From contig NZ_FNYJ01000008.1 in NCBI RefSeq assembly GCF_900108875.1, forward strand, positions 62,001-126,000: a stretch of DNA of 64,000 bases, written 5' to 3'. The first letter of the stretch is position 1. Every line of letters starts with the position of its first letter. Under the pieces are notes generated by a model, which was not told the origin of the DNA, made no database searches, and saw only the letters and a list, made by a program, of their open reading frames with translations. Below, in pieces: positions 8,867-17,960 of this stretch. Source of the DNA: Pseudomonas sp. NFR16. Lineage in GTDB: Bacteria > Pseudomonadota > Gammaproteobacteria > Pseudomonadales > Pseudomonadaceae. Position numbers and translations under genes: made by a program.

Positions 8867-9520
8867 TCACAGGAAGGTGAATACCGACTCGGCCGGCAGA
8901 CGCGATTTCGGCAGTTTGGCGTTGAAATCGCCTTCGCTGCGGTAGCCCAGGCTGACGATCACCAGGCTGGTGAAGCCTTTGTCGCGCAGGCCCAGTTCTT
9001 CGTCCAGCTTCTTGAAATCGAAGCCTTCCATCGGCGTGGCGTCCACACCCAGAGAAGCCGCGCCCAACAGCAAGGTGCCCAGCGCCAGATAGGTCTGTTT
9101 CTCCATCCAGTGCTGCACGTCCTTCTGATCGAATTTGTGCATGTTCACGTAGCCACGGCGGGATTTGTCCTGACCGGCCTTGGCTTCGTCGTTGGCAAAG
9201 CGCCCGTCGCGCTCTTCCTGCGCCAGTACCGCTTGCAGGTGAGCTTCGGGCATCTCGGTGCGCGTGCAGAGCACGATCACATGGGAGGCGTTGAGAATCT
9301 TGCTCTCGTTGTACACGAAACCGCCTTCGGCACCTTTGGCCACGCGCGCTTTGCCTTGATCGTCAGACGCGACGATGAAATGCCACGGCTGCGAGTTCAC
9401 CGAAGAAGGGCTGTGACGCAACTGGTCCAGCAGCGTCTCGATGGTCTCCTGCGGGATCTTGCGGGTGGCGTCATACGCCTTGGTGGTGTAGCGGGATTTA
9501 GCCAGAGCAGTGAGTTGCAT
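8867..9520 (-). CDS. NfsB-type NAD(P)H nitroreductase
   Basis: A 217-residue flavoprotein of the oxygen-insensitive nitroreductase/dihydropteridine reductase family. It shows LAKSRYTTKAYD at the N terminus, the FMN-contacting RHSPSSVNSQPWHFIV, and GVDATPMEGFDFKKLDEELGL in the second half, all typical of NfsB. Such enzymes reduce nitroaromatics and quinones with NAD(P)H in the cytosol. The start at 9520 has GGAGA at the right distance; an in-frame ATG six codons upstream is less likely. It is the last gene of a probable minus-strand operon, 22 bp after the OpuAC-like gene. Confidence 0.88.
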   Translation of the reverse strand: MQLTALAKSRYTTKAYDATRKIPQETIETLLDQLRHSPSSVNSQPWHFIVASDDQGKARVAKGAEGGFVYNESKILNASHVIVLCTRTEMPEAHLQAVLAQEERDGRFANDEAKAGQDKSRRGYVNMHKFDQKDVQHWMEKQTYLALGTLLLGAASLGVDATPMEGFDFKKLDEELGLRDKGFTSLVIVSLGYRSEGDFNAKLPKSRLPAESVFTFL

Positions 9521-9542
9521 GGTGTTCTCCGAATTCAAAAGG

Positions 9543-10319
9543 TCAGGCAGATTGACGAAAAAGCCAGGTATCGGCCGCCGCGAGCGGCGCCAAGCCTTCG
9601 CGACAGATCAGGTAATCAAGCTCGCTGACCACGGCGTTGCCGAGGGACAGGCGAGTGAGTTCATCGAGCAGTTCGGGCGCCATGCGCTGAGCCACTTCTT
9701 CACGCACGATCAACGTGGCGTCGTCCTGGCCGCCGAGCAGTCCTTTGGGTTCTGCCAGTTCGCGGATGGCGTAACGGTGATGCAGAAACTGCGGATGCCA
9801 CAGCGGCACCACGAACCACTCGCGGCGTTCTACAGACTTTTCGAAGCGAGTGAAACAGTCGGCTTCACTGCCGTTTTCAAAGTGGTAGCCCAACTCGGCC
9901 AGGCCATATTGCTCCACCATCGCCCTGGAAAACCGGCTGATACCGGCGCCCGGATTGATGCCCTGAATCAGATGGCTCATCCGCGATGCCACCTCTGGTC
10001 GAGCCAGGTCCATCACGCTGGCGACCTGGTCGACCGGCACATACTCGGGCACGCCCCAGATGCAATAAGGCTGATACAGCACGCCCAGCTTGCGAGTGTT
10101 CGCGGCGTGGGGCGCGAGGTAGCCGCCATGGCTGGCCGGCAGCCAGGCTGACACCAGCATGTCGACCTCGCGCGCGCCGTAACGCAGAAACATTGTTTCG
10201 TGGGGTGAGGTGCTGATGATCACCTCGTACCCGTGCCGCTCCAGAATCCGCTGCACGACTGCGGCGCTGGCGGCGTGAAAGCTCAGATCGATGTTGCCCA
10301 GACGAATGACCGGTTTCAT
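9543..10319 (-). CDS. OpuAC-like substrate-binding domain protein, no signal peptide
   Basis: A 258-residue protein with the fold signature of glycine-betaine/choline-type ABC binding proteins (OpuAC): IRLGNIDLSFHAASAAVVQRIL, then MLVSAWLPASHGGYL, GINPGAGISRFSRAM, and WFVVPLWHPQFLHHRY with its ligand-box aromatics. The N terminus MKPVIRLGNIDL starts directly in the domain, so I see no export signal or lipobox. It would stay in the cytoplasm unless the start is wrong. It lies 15 bp downstream of a secreted royal-jelly-type protein and 22 bp upstream of the nitroreductase gene. Substrate unknown. Confidence 0.72.
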   Translation of the reverse strand: MKPVIRLGNIDLSFHAASAAVVQRILERHGYEVIISTSPHETMFLRYGAREVDMLVSAWLPASHGGYLAPHAANTRKLGVLYQPYCIWGVPEYVPVDQVASVMDLARPEVASRMSHLIQGINPGAGISRFSRAMVEQYGLAELGYHFENGSEADCFTRFEKSVERREWFVVPLWHPQFLHHRYAIRELAEPKGLLGGQDDATLIVREEVAQRMAPELLDELTRLSLGNAVVSELDYLICREGLAPLAAADTWLFRQSA

Positions 10320-10334
10320 GGCCCTGGCCCTCTG

Positions 10335-11522
10335 TCAGCGAGTGGGAGCCGGCGCGGCGTCAATCTTCACGCGCAGCAGGCTGTAAGGTTTTTCGCGAAG
10401 ATCCTTGCCGTCATGAAAACCCGCCTGACGCTGCAACTGGTTGGCGGTGAAATACAGGTAGCCATCCGGGCCGACCGACAGCGTGTCCGGCCACAGCACG
10501 CGAGGGTCATGAACGATGGTCTGCCAGCTGCCATCGGCCAGGCGTTTACGAATGCCGTTGTGCTCGTAATCGCCGGCGTACACGGCGCCGTTGGCGTCGG
10601 CTTCGAGACCGTCCGAGGCGCCTTTCTCGCCGAGATCCTTCACGGCCGCTGCCAGCTGCGCTTCGCCGACGTTCGGGTCGCGCAACAGAGCGGTCGGGAC
10701 CGAGTAAAGGTGGCGACTGGAAAGCGGGCAGAAATACAGGATCTTGCCGTCAGCGGACAGCGCGATGCCGTCGGACGCCACGCCCAGGGTCTTGGCCTTG
10801 CCGTCCGGCCCTTTAGTGATCAACGCGGCCTGGCCCTCTACCACCGGAACGAAGTCGGGGTCGACCGACGTGGATTTCGCCCCGCTCAGACGGCGTGTCG
10901 CCTTGCCGCTGGCAATGTCCATCACGATGATTGCGCCGGGGCCTGAAACCGAGGAGTCGGTGACGTAAACGGTGCCCTCTTTGCCTGTGCGGAAATCGAA
11001 GCGCATGTCGTTGACGTAGGTACTTGGCAGGATCACGTTGGCCGGGAACACCAGCGTTTTGACGATCTTGTTGCTGGCCAGATCAACCGCGACCAGTTTG
11101 GCGCCGCCCGCTTTGGGCGCGGCGAAGTTCGGCGCAGCGGTATCGAGCAGCCAGACTCGGCCCTGGCCGTCCGCGACCACGCTTTGCACGCTGATCAGCC
11201 CTTTGGCCGGTGCTTTCGGATCTTCGCGATTGAATGCAGCATCGGGATAGGCCACGACTTTGCCGTCGCGAATTTCGCCCACGGTGAAGGGCACGTCATC
11301 GCCCCAGCGTGGGTAGTTGACAAAGATTCGCCCGGTTTCAGTGACGGTCACGCCGGTCGGCATGGCGTCGTGAAAGGTGAAGACCTGTTCCAACTGACCG
11401 ATGGTTTTTTCCGCTGGCGCGTTGCCCGGCATGGCCGAAACGCTGGCTGCGAACGTGGTCTGGCTGGCGAGTGCGACTGACAAGGCCAGTGCCGACCACG
11501 CCAAATGCTTTTTCATGGACAT
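10335..11522 (-). CDS. Secreted MRJP/yellow-family beta-propeller protein
   Basis: A 395-residue protein with signal peptide MSMKKHLAWSALALSVALASQTTFA. The mature region resembles the major royal jelly protein/yellow family: MPTGVTVTETGRIFVNYPRW, VQSVVADGQGRVWLLDTAAP, STYVNDMRFDF, GASDGLEADANGAVYAGDYEHNGI and WPDTLSVGPDGYLYFTANQL. These are six-bladed propellers of uncertain function in bacteria, possibly lactonase-like. The ATG at 11522 has GGAG seven bases upstream; another in-frame ATG follows two codons later. It sits 53 bp after the alcohol-dehydrogenase-like gene in the same probable operon. Confidence 0.82.
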   Translation of the reverse strand: MSMKKHLAWSALALSVALASQTTFAASVSAMPGNAPAEKTIGQLEQVFTFHDAMPTGVTVTETGRIFVNYPRWGDDVPFTVGEIRDGKVVAYPDAAFNREDPKAPAKGLISVQSVVADGQGRVWLLDTAAPNFAAPKAGGAKLVAVDLASNKIVKTLVFPANVILPSTYVNDMRFDFRTGKEGTVYVTDSSVSGPGAIIVMDIASGKATRRLSGAKSTSVDPDFVPVVEGQAALITKGPDGKAKTLGVASDGIALSADGKILYFCPLSSRHLYSVPTALLRDPNVGEAQLAAAVKDLGEKGASDGLEADANGAVYAGDYEHNGIRKRLADGSWQTIVHDPRVLWPDTLSVGPDGYLYFTANQLQRQAGFHDGKDLREKPYSLLRVKIDAAPAPTR

Positions 11523-11575
11523 GACAGTGCTCCGTGGCCTGCCGGAGCAGGCCATTTGATGATGAAAAAAGGGGG

Positions 11576-12583
11576 TTAGAAACCTTCCAGAACGATCTTG
11601 CCCTTGGCTTTGCCGCTCTCGATCACGGCATGAGCGCGGCGCAGGTTCGCGGCGTTGATCGCGCCGAAGTGCTCGCCCAGCGTGGTCTTGAGCACGCCTT
11701 TGTCGATCAGTGCCGATACGCGGTCCAGCAACTCATGCTGCGCGATCATGTCCGGGGTTTCGTACAGCGAACGCGTGAACATCAGCTCCCAATGCAGCGA
11801 CAGTGCCTTGCGTTTCATCGGGACGACATCGAGGGTTTTCGGGTCGTCGATCAGCGCCAGTTGGCCTTGCGGGCGCAGCGCTTCGATCAGTTGAGGAAAA
11901 TAACTGTCAGTGTGCGTCAGGCTCGCGACATGGCTGACCTGGCCAACGCCGATTGCCTTGAGTTGCTCGACCAGCGGCTGGCTGTGATCGATGACGTGGT
12001 GGGCGCCGAGGCCTTTGACCCATTCGCGGGTTTCGGGACGGGACGCGGTGCCAATAACGGTCAGCTTCGTCAACTGGCGAGCAAGCTGAACCAGAATCGA
12101 GCCGACGCCGCCGCCGGCACCGATGATCAACAGACTGTCACCTTCACCACCGCCTTCGGTAACGCCCAGTCGATCGAACAGCAGCTCCCACGCAGTGATG
12201 GATGTCAGCGGCAATGCGGCCGCGTGGGCGTTGTCGATGGACTTGGGTTTGTGGCCGACGATGCGCTCGTCCACCAGATGGAATTCACTGTAGTTGCCAG
12301 GACGCGCGATGGAACCGGCGTAGAACACCTCGTCGCCGACCTTGAAAAGCGAGACCTCGCTGCCGGTCTCACGAACCACGCCGACCGCGTCCCAACCGAC
12401 CACTTTGGGCTCGGTTGCGGCGGAACCTGCGCGCACTTTAGTGTCGACCGGATTCACCGAAATCGCTTTGACCTCGACCAGCAGGTCACGCGGCCCTGGA
12501 GTGGGCCTGGGCAGATCCATGTCCATCAGCGCGTTCGGGTCTTCGATGGGCAAGCCGTGTTGGGTAAAGGCGATTGCTTTCAT
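11576..12583 (-). CDS. Zinc-type alcohol dehydrogenase-like (quinone oxidoreductase family)
   Basis: A 335-residue MDR-superfamily oxidoreductase. The N-terminal GroES-like domain contains VKAISVNPVDTKVRAG and VVGWDAVGVV; the Rossmann motif is LLIIGAGGGVGSILVQLARQ. The cysteine-rich structural-zinc loop of true zinc alcohol dehydrogenases is absent, as in the ZADH/quinone oxidoreductase subgroup that reduces quinones or enals with NADPH. It is the first gene of a four-gene minus-strand set and is divergent from a LysR gene 107 bp away, its likely regulator. Confidence 0.88.
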   Translation of the reverse strand: MKAIAFTQHGLPIEDPNALMDMDLPRPTPGPRDLLVEVKAISVNPVDTKVRAGSAATEPKVVGWDAVGVVRETGSEVSLFKVGDEVFYAGSIARPGNYSEFHLVDERIVGHKPKSIDNAHAAALPLTSITAWELLFDRLGVTEGGGEGDSLLIIGAGGGVGSILVQLARQLTKLTVIGTASRPETREWVKGLGAHHVIDHSQPLVEQLKAIGVGQVSHVASLTHTDSYFPQLIEALRPQGQLALIDDPKTLDVVPMKRKALSLHWELMFTRSLYETPDMIAQHELLDRVSALIDKGVLKTTLGEHFGAINAANLRRAHAVIESGKAKGKIVLEGF

Positions 12584-12690
12584 GGCGCTCTCCGTAGAGG
12601 GTTTCGATTTGAAGTTGGACCTATCATGTTCTTGTTCCTCCTTCAGAAAAACCGGCAGAATTCGCCAACACTTTCACGGCTGGAGTGAAA

Positions 12691-13596
12691 ATGATCCGCA
12701 TTGATGACCTGGCGCTGTTCGTCCGTACCGCGGCGTTGGGCAGCTTTTCCAATGCCGCCCGCGAGGTCGACTTGTTGCCTGGGCAAGTTGCTGCGGCGAT
12801 CAAGCGCCTGGAGCGCGAGCTGGACATCCGGCTGTTCGCTCGCTCCACGCGCAGCCTGCGCCTGACTGCCGAAGGCGAGCAGTACCTGCCGACCGCGCAG
12901 AGCGTGCTGGACACCTTGCGGGATGGCCGGGAAAAACTGCGACGCGAAAGCGCGCAATTGCAGGGCACGCTGCAGGTGGCTGCGCCCTCCGATCTGGGGC
13001 GAAACCTGCTGCTGCCCTGGCTGACCGCTTTTCGCAGGCAACATCCTGCGCTGAACCTGCGTTTGTACGTTTCCGATCAGGTCGCCGACATGTTCCGCGA
13101 CCCGGTCGATGTCGCCATTCGTTACGGCGTGATCGAAGACGCTCAATACATCGCCTTGCCGCTGGCACCCTGGAATCGGCGGGTGCTGGTGGCCGCGCCC
13201 GATTATCTGGCGCGCAAGGGCAGGCCGCTGGTCTCTGACGATCTGGCGCGTCATGACTGCCTTCTGTTCACGCTCAGCGGTCGCGTGTATGACAAGTGGC
13301 GAGTGGGCGGGCGGGTGATTTCAGTGTCAGGCCCGTTGTTGACCGACGATGCCGACCTGGTGCGACGCTGGGCCGTCGCGGGCGAGGGCGTGGCGTACAA
13401 GTCCTGGCTGGATGTGTGCGATGACGTGCGGTCGGGCGCGCTGGAGTTGCTGTTGCCGGATTACCCCGGCGAGCCGACCCCGCTGCATCTGGTCTGCCCG
13501 CACCGCAAACAGTTTTCGCCTGCGGTCCAGCAACTGCATTCGCTGTTGAAGAACCGCTTTGCGGAGATGGAGAAAGGCTTGCCGAAGTTGGTGTGA
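12691..13596 (+). CDS. LysR-family regulator (divergent from the ADH-like gene)
   Basis: A 301-residue LysR protein with winged HTH IDDLALFVRTAALGSFSNAAREVDLLPGQVAAAIKRLERELDIRLFARSTR, in which LLPGQVAA is the recognition helix, then an effector domain from about residue 90. I prefer the ATG at 12691, with GGAG at 12682-12685, over a GTG at 12685. It is transcribed divergently from the oxidoreductase operon, the common LysR arrangement. The effector is unknown; its neighbours suggest quinones or electrophiles. Confidence 0.88.
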   Translation: MIRIDDLALFVRTAALGSFSNAAREVDLLPGQVAAAIKRLERELDIRLFARSTRSLRLTAEGEQYLPTAQSVLDTLRDGREKLRRESAQLQGTLQVAAPSDLGRNLLLPWLTAFRRQHPALNLRLYVSDQVADMFRDPVDVAIRYGVIEDAQYIALPLAPWNRRVLVAAPDYLARKGRPLVSDDLARHDCLLFTLSGRVYDKWRVGGRVISVSGPLLTDDADLVRRWAVAGEGVAYKSWLDVCDDVRSGALELLLPDYPGEPTPLHLVCPHRKQFSPAVQQLHSLLKNRFAEMEKGLPKLV

Positions 13597-13629
13597 TCCG
13601 CGCGTCAGTGGCGGGCGGATCGACTGCCG

Positions 13630-15414
13630 TCAATGCGAATGCCGTGGCTCGCCGCTTCGCGCGATCACGCGCAGGTGCAGCGTGGCCGGTTCCAGACAGC
13701 CGCCGGTGGACAGCTGCCCGACCAGTTGACGATACAGCTCCTGCCATGGCGTCTGCGAAGCCGGCATCTTGGGCTCGAAAGCGGCACGCCGCTCGGCCAT
13801 TTCCTCATCGCTCACCAATACGTTGACGCTGCGGTTGTTCAGGTCCACGCGCAGGCGGTCATTGGTTTTCAGCAGCGCCAGACCGCCACCTACCGCGGCC
13901 TCCGGCGACATGTTCAGGATCGAGGGGCTGGCCGAGGTGCCGCTCTGCCGACCGTCGCCCAGGCAGGGCAACGAGTCGATGCCGCTTTTGATCAGCTCTG
14001 CCGGCGGCGCCATATTCACCACTTCGGCGCTGCCCGGATAACCCACCGTACCCGCGCCACGGATCACCAGAATGCAACGCTCGTCGATGTCCAGCGACGG
14101 GTCGTTGATGCGCGCATGGTAGTCCTCCGGTCCTTCGAACACGATGGCCCGCGCCTCGAAACTGTTCTCCGCGCCCGGCTCCGACAGATAGGTCTTGCGG
14201 AAGGCTTCGCCGACCACCGACATCTTCATGATGGCGCTGTCGAAAAAATTGCCGCTGAGCACGATGAAGCCTGCGCGGTGCTTGAGCGGGTCCTCGTACG
14301 GGCGGATGACATCGGCGTCGTGCGCGACGGCATTGCGCACGATCTCGCCGATGGTCTTGCCCGACACCGAGCCGCACGCTTCATGGAGCTTCCCGGCTTT
14401 CTGCAATTCATGCATCACCGCGGGTACGCCGCCCGCCCGGTGAAAACCTTCGCCCAGGTACTTGCCCGCGGGCATGCAGTTGACGAGCAGCGGTACGTCT
14501 TCGCCGATGTGCTGCCAGTCGTCCAGGCTCAGCTCGACACCCATGTGGCGTGCGATGGCGATCAGATGCGGCGGGCAGTTACTCGACGCGCCAAGGGCAG
14601 AGGCCACTGCGATAGCGTTCTCGAAAGCTTCGCGGGTCATGATCTGCGAGGGGCGTACGTCTTCGCGCACCAGGTCGCAAATGCGCTTGCCCGTCATATA
14701 GGCCATCTGTCCGCGCTCGCGGTAGGCGGCAGGAATACTGGCGCAACCGGGCAGCGACATGCCCAGCGCTTCGGCCAGTGCGTTCATCGAGAGCGCCGTG
14801 CCCATGGTGTTGCAATGGCCCACCGACGGTGACGCGGCAGTGGTCATTTCCATGAACCCTTCGTAGTTGATCTCGCCGGCGGAGAGCAGGTTGCGCGCAT
14901 GCCACAGCACGGTGCCCGAACCGATCAATTCGCCTTTATGGCGGCCATCGAGCATCGGTCCGCCAGACAGCACGATCGCCGGAAGGTCGGTGGTGGCCGC
15001 GGCCATCAGGCAGGCCGGTGTCGTTTTGTCGCAGCCGGTGGTCAGCACGACACCGTCCAGCGGATAGCCGTGGAGAATCTCCACCAGGCCCAAGTACGCG
15101 AGGTTTCGGTCAAGGGCCGCGGTCGGACGGCGCGTCTGCTCAGCCATCGGGTGAACGGGGAACTCCATGGGAATGCCGCCCGCATCGCGAATCCCTGCCT
15201 TGACCCGCTGAGCCAGTTCCAGGTGATGGCGATTGCACGGCGCCAGATCGCTGCCCGTCTGGGCGATACCGATTATCGGCCGCCCCGATTGCAGCTCTTC
15301 GCGGGTCAGGCCGTAGTTCATGTAGCGCTCGACGTAAAGCGCGGTCATGTCCGCGTGGTTGGGATCGTCGAACCATTGCTGGCTGCGCAGGGGGCGTACA
15401 GGCGTGTCGGACAT
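13630..15414 (-). CDS. IlvD/Edd-family sugar-acid dehydratase (arabonate/xylonate type)
   Basis: A 594-residue Fe-S dehydratase. Cluster and active-site landmarks are GCDKTTPACLMAAATTDLPAI, SVGHCNTMGTA with its Cys, and the C-terminal LPCLGDGRQSGTSASPSILNMSPEAA. The N terminus RSQQWFDDPNHADMTALYVERYMNYG is that of the sugar-acid branch (L-arabonate, D-xylonate, related aldonates) rather than biosynthetic IlvD. It would make a 2-keto-3-deoxy sugar acid. It is downstream of a FAH-fold gene on the same strand after a 131-bp gap, so the two may act in sequence. The exact substrate cannot be read from the sequence. Confidence 0.85.
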   Translation of the reverse strand: MSDTPVRPLRSQQWFDDPNHADMTALYVERYMNYGLTREELQSGRPIIGIAQTGSDLAPCNRHHLELAQRVKAGIRDAGGIPMEFPVHPMAEQTRRPTAALDRNLAYLGLVEILHGYPLDGVVLTTGCDKTTPACLMAAATTDLPAIVLSGGPMLDGRHKGELIGSGTVLWHARNLLSAGEINYEGFMEMTTAASPSVGHCNTMGTALSMNALAEALGMSLPGCASIPAAYRERGQMAYMTGKRICDLVREDVRPSQIMTREAFENAIAVASALGASSNCPPHLIAIARHMGVELSLDDWQHIGEDVPLLVNCMPAGKYLGEGFHRAGGVPAVMHELQKAGKLHEACGSVSGKTIGEIVRNAVAHDADVIRPYEDPLKHRAGFIVLSGNFFDSAIMKMSVVGEAFRKTYLSEPGAENSFEARAIVFEGPEDYHARINDPSLDIDERCILVIRGAGTVGYPGSAEVVNMAPPAELIKSGIDSLPCLGDGRQSGTSASPSILNMSPEAAVGGGLALLKTNDRLRVDLNNRSVNVLVSDEEMAERRAAFEPKMPASQTPWQELYRQLVGQLSTGGCLEPATLHLRVIARSGEPRHSH

Positions 15415-15545
15415 GATTCGGGGTCTCTCTTGGAATTAGGTTTTCGATGCGCCAGCGAGGCGTCATGTTGCATACCGCTGGATCGGTCAGACAGCGGGCC
15501 ATCCATAGAAGTCGGTCACAGGCCAACCGGCTTCCGCAGCCATCG

Positions 15546-16742
15546 TCAGACGTCTTTGCCCTGTTGCGTCAGAAGATTGCGCGCGGCGAGATTGCGGAAC
15601 AGCGCGCCGACGCCGAACGTCCACGGTGTCGCCTGATTGCTGTGCGTCACCTGATTATGCAGGCCACCCAACAGGCGGCTGCTGATGCTGACCTGATCGC
15701 CGAGCTTGTGAGTGAAGCCGCCGCCGACGGTGTCGCGGTCTTCGGTCGGGGCGAACAGTGTGCCGAGGAACAGCAGGAAGCCGTCCGGGTATTGATGGTT
15801 GGCGTTGAGGGTCTGCCCTGCGATGTCTTGCGGATCGCGGCTGATCTGCGACATGGAACTGGAGCCTTTCATCACGTAGCCGTCTTCGCCACTGACCTGC
15901 AGATCGACCACGCAATTGCGCACGTCATCCATGGAAAAGGTCTCGTCGAACAGGCGGATGAAAGGGCCGATGGCGCAGGACGCGTTGTTGTCCTTGGCCT
16001 TGCTGAGCAGCAGTGCGCTGCGGCCTTCGAAGTCGCGCAGGTTGACGTCGTTGCCCAGGGTCGCGCCATGAATCTGCCCGCGGCTATTGACCGCCAGCAC
16101 CACTTCGGGCTCTGGATTGTTCCATTCCGATTTTGGATGAATGCCGATCTGGCTGCCGCTGGCGACGGCTGCGAGCACGGGCGCCTTGGTGAAAATCTCG
16201 GCGTCCGGACCGATGCCGACTTCAAGGTACTGTGACCACATGCCCTGTTCGATCAACAACGCCTTGAGCTTGCTGGCCTGCTCCGAGCCCGGCTTGATGC
16301 TGCGCAGATTGTCGCCAATTGCGTTGTGCACAATGGACCGAACGCTTTCTGCCTTGGCCGGATCGCCTGCGGCCTGTTCCTCGATCACGCGCTCGATCAT
16401 GCTGGCTGCGAAGGTCACACCCGCCGCCTTGATCACTTGCAGATCCGCCGGGGCGAGGAGGAAAGGCTTGTCGAGATCAGGCGTGGCGGTCGAATTGGCC
16501 AGCAGCTCGTCAACGCTGGCGATCCGTCGACCCTGAGTCGCGCGCACCGCTTCAAGAGGCGATTCACGCTCCAGAAGCTCGCTCAACGTGACGAACGCGG
16601 ATGACAGATCGAACACGCCGTCGCTGCGCAGCACGATCGGCGAAGGCCCGCCGACATTGCCCGGGACCCAGGCGCGACCAATCAGCGTGCCGTTGAGGCC
16701 GTCGGCGGGCAGGGTGTTTTCCGGGGTAAGTTGAATGGGCAT
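15546..16742 (-). CDS. Fumarylacetoacetate-hydrolase-family protein
   Basis: A 398-residue protein of the FAH fold, a group that includes hydrolases, decarboxylases and 2-keto-3-deoxy-sugar-acid dehydratases. Visible signatures are VEIGPDAE-like VGIGPDAEIFTKAPVL, the metal-site region NNPEPEVVLAVNSRGQI, GATLGNDVNLRDFEGRSALLL and GGGFTHKLGDQVSIS. The ATG at 16742, with GAGGA upstream, gives the natural N terminus MPIQLTPENTLPADG; upstream codons run into the regulatory region. Beside an aldonate dehydratase, a role in processing its 2-keto-3-deoxy product is plausible but unproved. Confidence 0.82.
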   Translation of the reverse strand: MPIQLTPENTLPADGLNGTLIGRAWVPGNVGGPSPIVLRSDGVFDLSSAFVTLSELLERESPLEAVRATQGRRIASVDELLANSTATPDLDKPFLLAPADLQVIKAAGVTFAASMIERVIEEQAAGDPAKAESVRSIVHNAIGDNLRSIKPGSEQASKLKALLIEQGMWSQYLEVGIGPDAEIFTKAPVLAAVASGSQIGIHPKSEWNNPEPEVVLAVNSRGQIHGATLGNDVNLRDFEGRSALLLSKAKDNNASCAIGPFIRLFDETFSMDDVRNCVVDLQVSGEDGYVMKGSSSMSQISRDPQDIAGQTLNANHQYPDGFLLFLGTLFAPTEDRDTVGGGFTHKLGDQVSISSRLLGGLHNQVTHSNQATPWTFGVGALFRNLAARNLLTQQGKDV

Positions 16743-16828
16743 GAAAGCAGTCCTCGACGTTCTTATGGTTTTCCTACCGACCCTAATGAGCGGCGCCGAT
16801 AAACTCCAATGACATCTGCTCAATAATC

Positions 16829-16845
16829 GATAACACTGGGTTATC
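16829..16845. promoter_or_regulatory. Candidate LysR operator (perfect palindrome)
   Basis: GATAAC-ACTGG-GTTATC is a perfect inverted repeat with 6-bp arms and a 5-bp centre, and it contains the T-N11-A core expected for LysR proteins. It lies in the 122-bp gap between the FAH-family gene and the divergent LysR gene, 20 bp upstream of the regulator's start codon. It probably serves both promoters. Confidence 0.65.
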
Positions 16846-16864
16846 ACGATTCGAGGCTGTGCTC

Positions 16865-17830
16865 ATGTCCGACATTTCCTTCTCGACGGTCTGCAACTGG
16901 CTCAAGTTCAAGCATCTGGTGCTCATCGACACGCTGGCCCGCACGCGCAACATGCACGCCGCGGCGCTGCACATGAATCTCAGCCAGCCTGCGGTCAGCA
17001 AGATGCTGCGCGAGATCGAACGTCTGCTGGGTTTCGACCTGTTCGAGCGTCTGCCCCGCAATATGCCGCCGACTGCGTTGGGTGAGCATGTGGTGCGGTA
17101 CGCACAGATTGCCTTGAATGATGCGAACAAGTTCGTCGATCAGATCAGCAGCTTGCGTGAAGGCGGCCATGGCTTTCTCAAGGTCGGCGCCATCTTCGCG
17201 GCCACGGCAGTCGTGCTGCCGGACGCCATCGTGCAGCTGAAGAATCGCTGGCCCTTGTTGTCGATCGAAGTAGTGGAGCAGACCAGCGATCACCTCATGG
17301 AAATGCTCGACGACAAAAAGCTCGACCTGGCCGTTGCGCGCTATACCCATGAAAACCAGCAGCAGGTCTACGATTTCCAGCCCTTGGCGCCTGAGCCTTT
17401 CTGCATGGTGGTCAACAGCCGTCACCCATTGACCCGCCTGGACGAAACACCGCTGCGGGAGCTGGGCAACTGGCCCTGGATTCTGTACCCGATCGGGACC
17501 CCCATTCGCGCCCGCATGGAGCAGGCCTTCTCGGCGGCGGGGATCTCCACACCGAAGAACACCATCGATACCATTTCGATGCAGACCTTCCTGCAAGTGC
17601 TGCAGTCCGGTCCCATGATCGCGATGCTGCCGGCTTCGATGGCGCAGCCACATCTGGAAAGCGGATTGCTGACCGTGCTCAACACGCCGCTGAAACTTGC
17701 ACCGCAGGACTACGGAATCCTCACGCGACGGGGCGAGCCGTTGCTCGGCGCTGCGTCGGAATTTGCCGAAATTCTGCTGACCAACGCGCAACTGGCCCGC
17801 CAGTCAGAAGGCTCGTCCGGTCGCTCGTAA
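16865..17830 (+). CDS. LysR-family regulator, GbpR-like
   Basis: A 321-residue LysR protein. The HTH region reads LKFKHLVLIDTLARTRNMHAAALHMNLSQPAVSKMLREIERLLGFDLFERLPRNM, and the extended N terminus resembles GbpR-type regulators of sugar catabolism. The ATG at 16865 with GAGG at 16853-16856 is chosen over a GTG at 16859. It is divergent from the FAH and dehydratase genes, which it most likely controls through the palindrome at 16829-16845, probably with a sugar acid or derivative as effector. Confidence 0.88.
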   Translation: MSDISFSTVCNWLKFKHLVLIDTLARTRNMHAAALHMNLSQPAVSKMLREIERLLGFDLFERLPRNMPPTALGEHVVRYAQIALNDANKFVDQISSLREGGHGFLKVGAIFAATAVVLPDAIVQLKNRWPLLSIEVVEQTSDHLMEMLDDKKLDLAVARYTHENQQQVYDFQPLAPEPFCMVVNSRHPLTRLDETPLRELGNWPWILYPIGTPIRARMEQAFSAAGISTPKNTIDTISMQTFLQVLQSGPMIAMLPASMAQPHLESGLLTVLNTPLKLAPQDYGILTRRGEPLLGAASEFAEILLTNAQLARQSEGSSGRS

Positions 17831-17960
17831 CGTTGCCCGCTGCGCTGCCATCGTCGTGCGCGATGGCAGGCTCGCCAATGCCTGATGTACGCCTCTTTCC
17901 AGCACTCCTACCATCGGTCTCACATGACCCGCCGCCCTTGGCGAAATGAAAGGAGAGTCT

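Noticed and set aside
11534..12688. A 384-codon open frame opposite the alcohol-dehydrogenase-like gene
   Set aside because: The minus-strand frame has a clear MDR oxidoreductase sequence; the opposite frame shows His/Asp/Gln-rich shadow composition.
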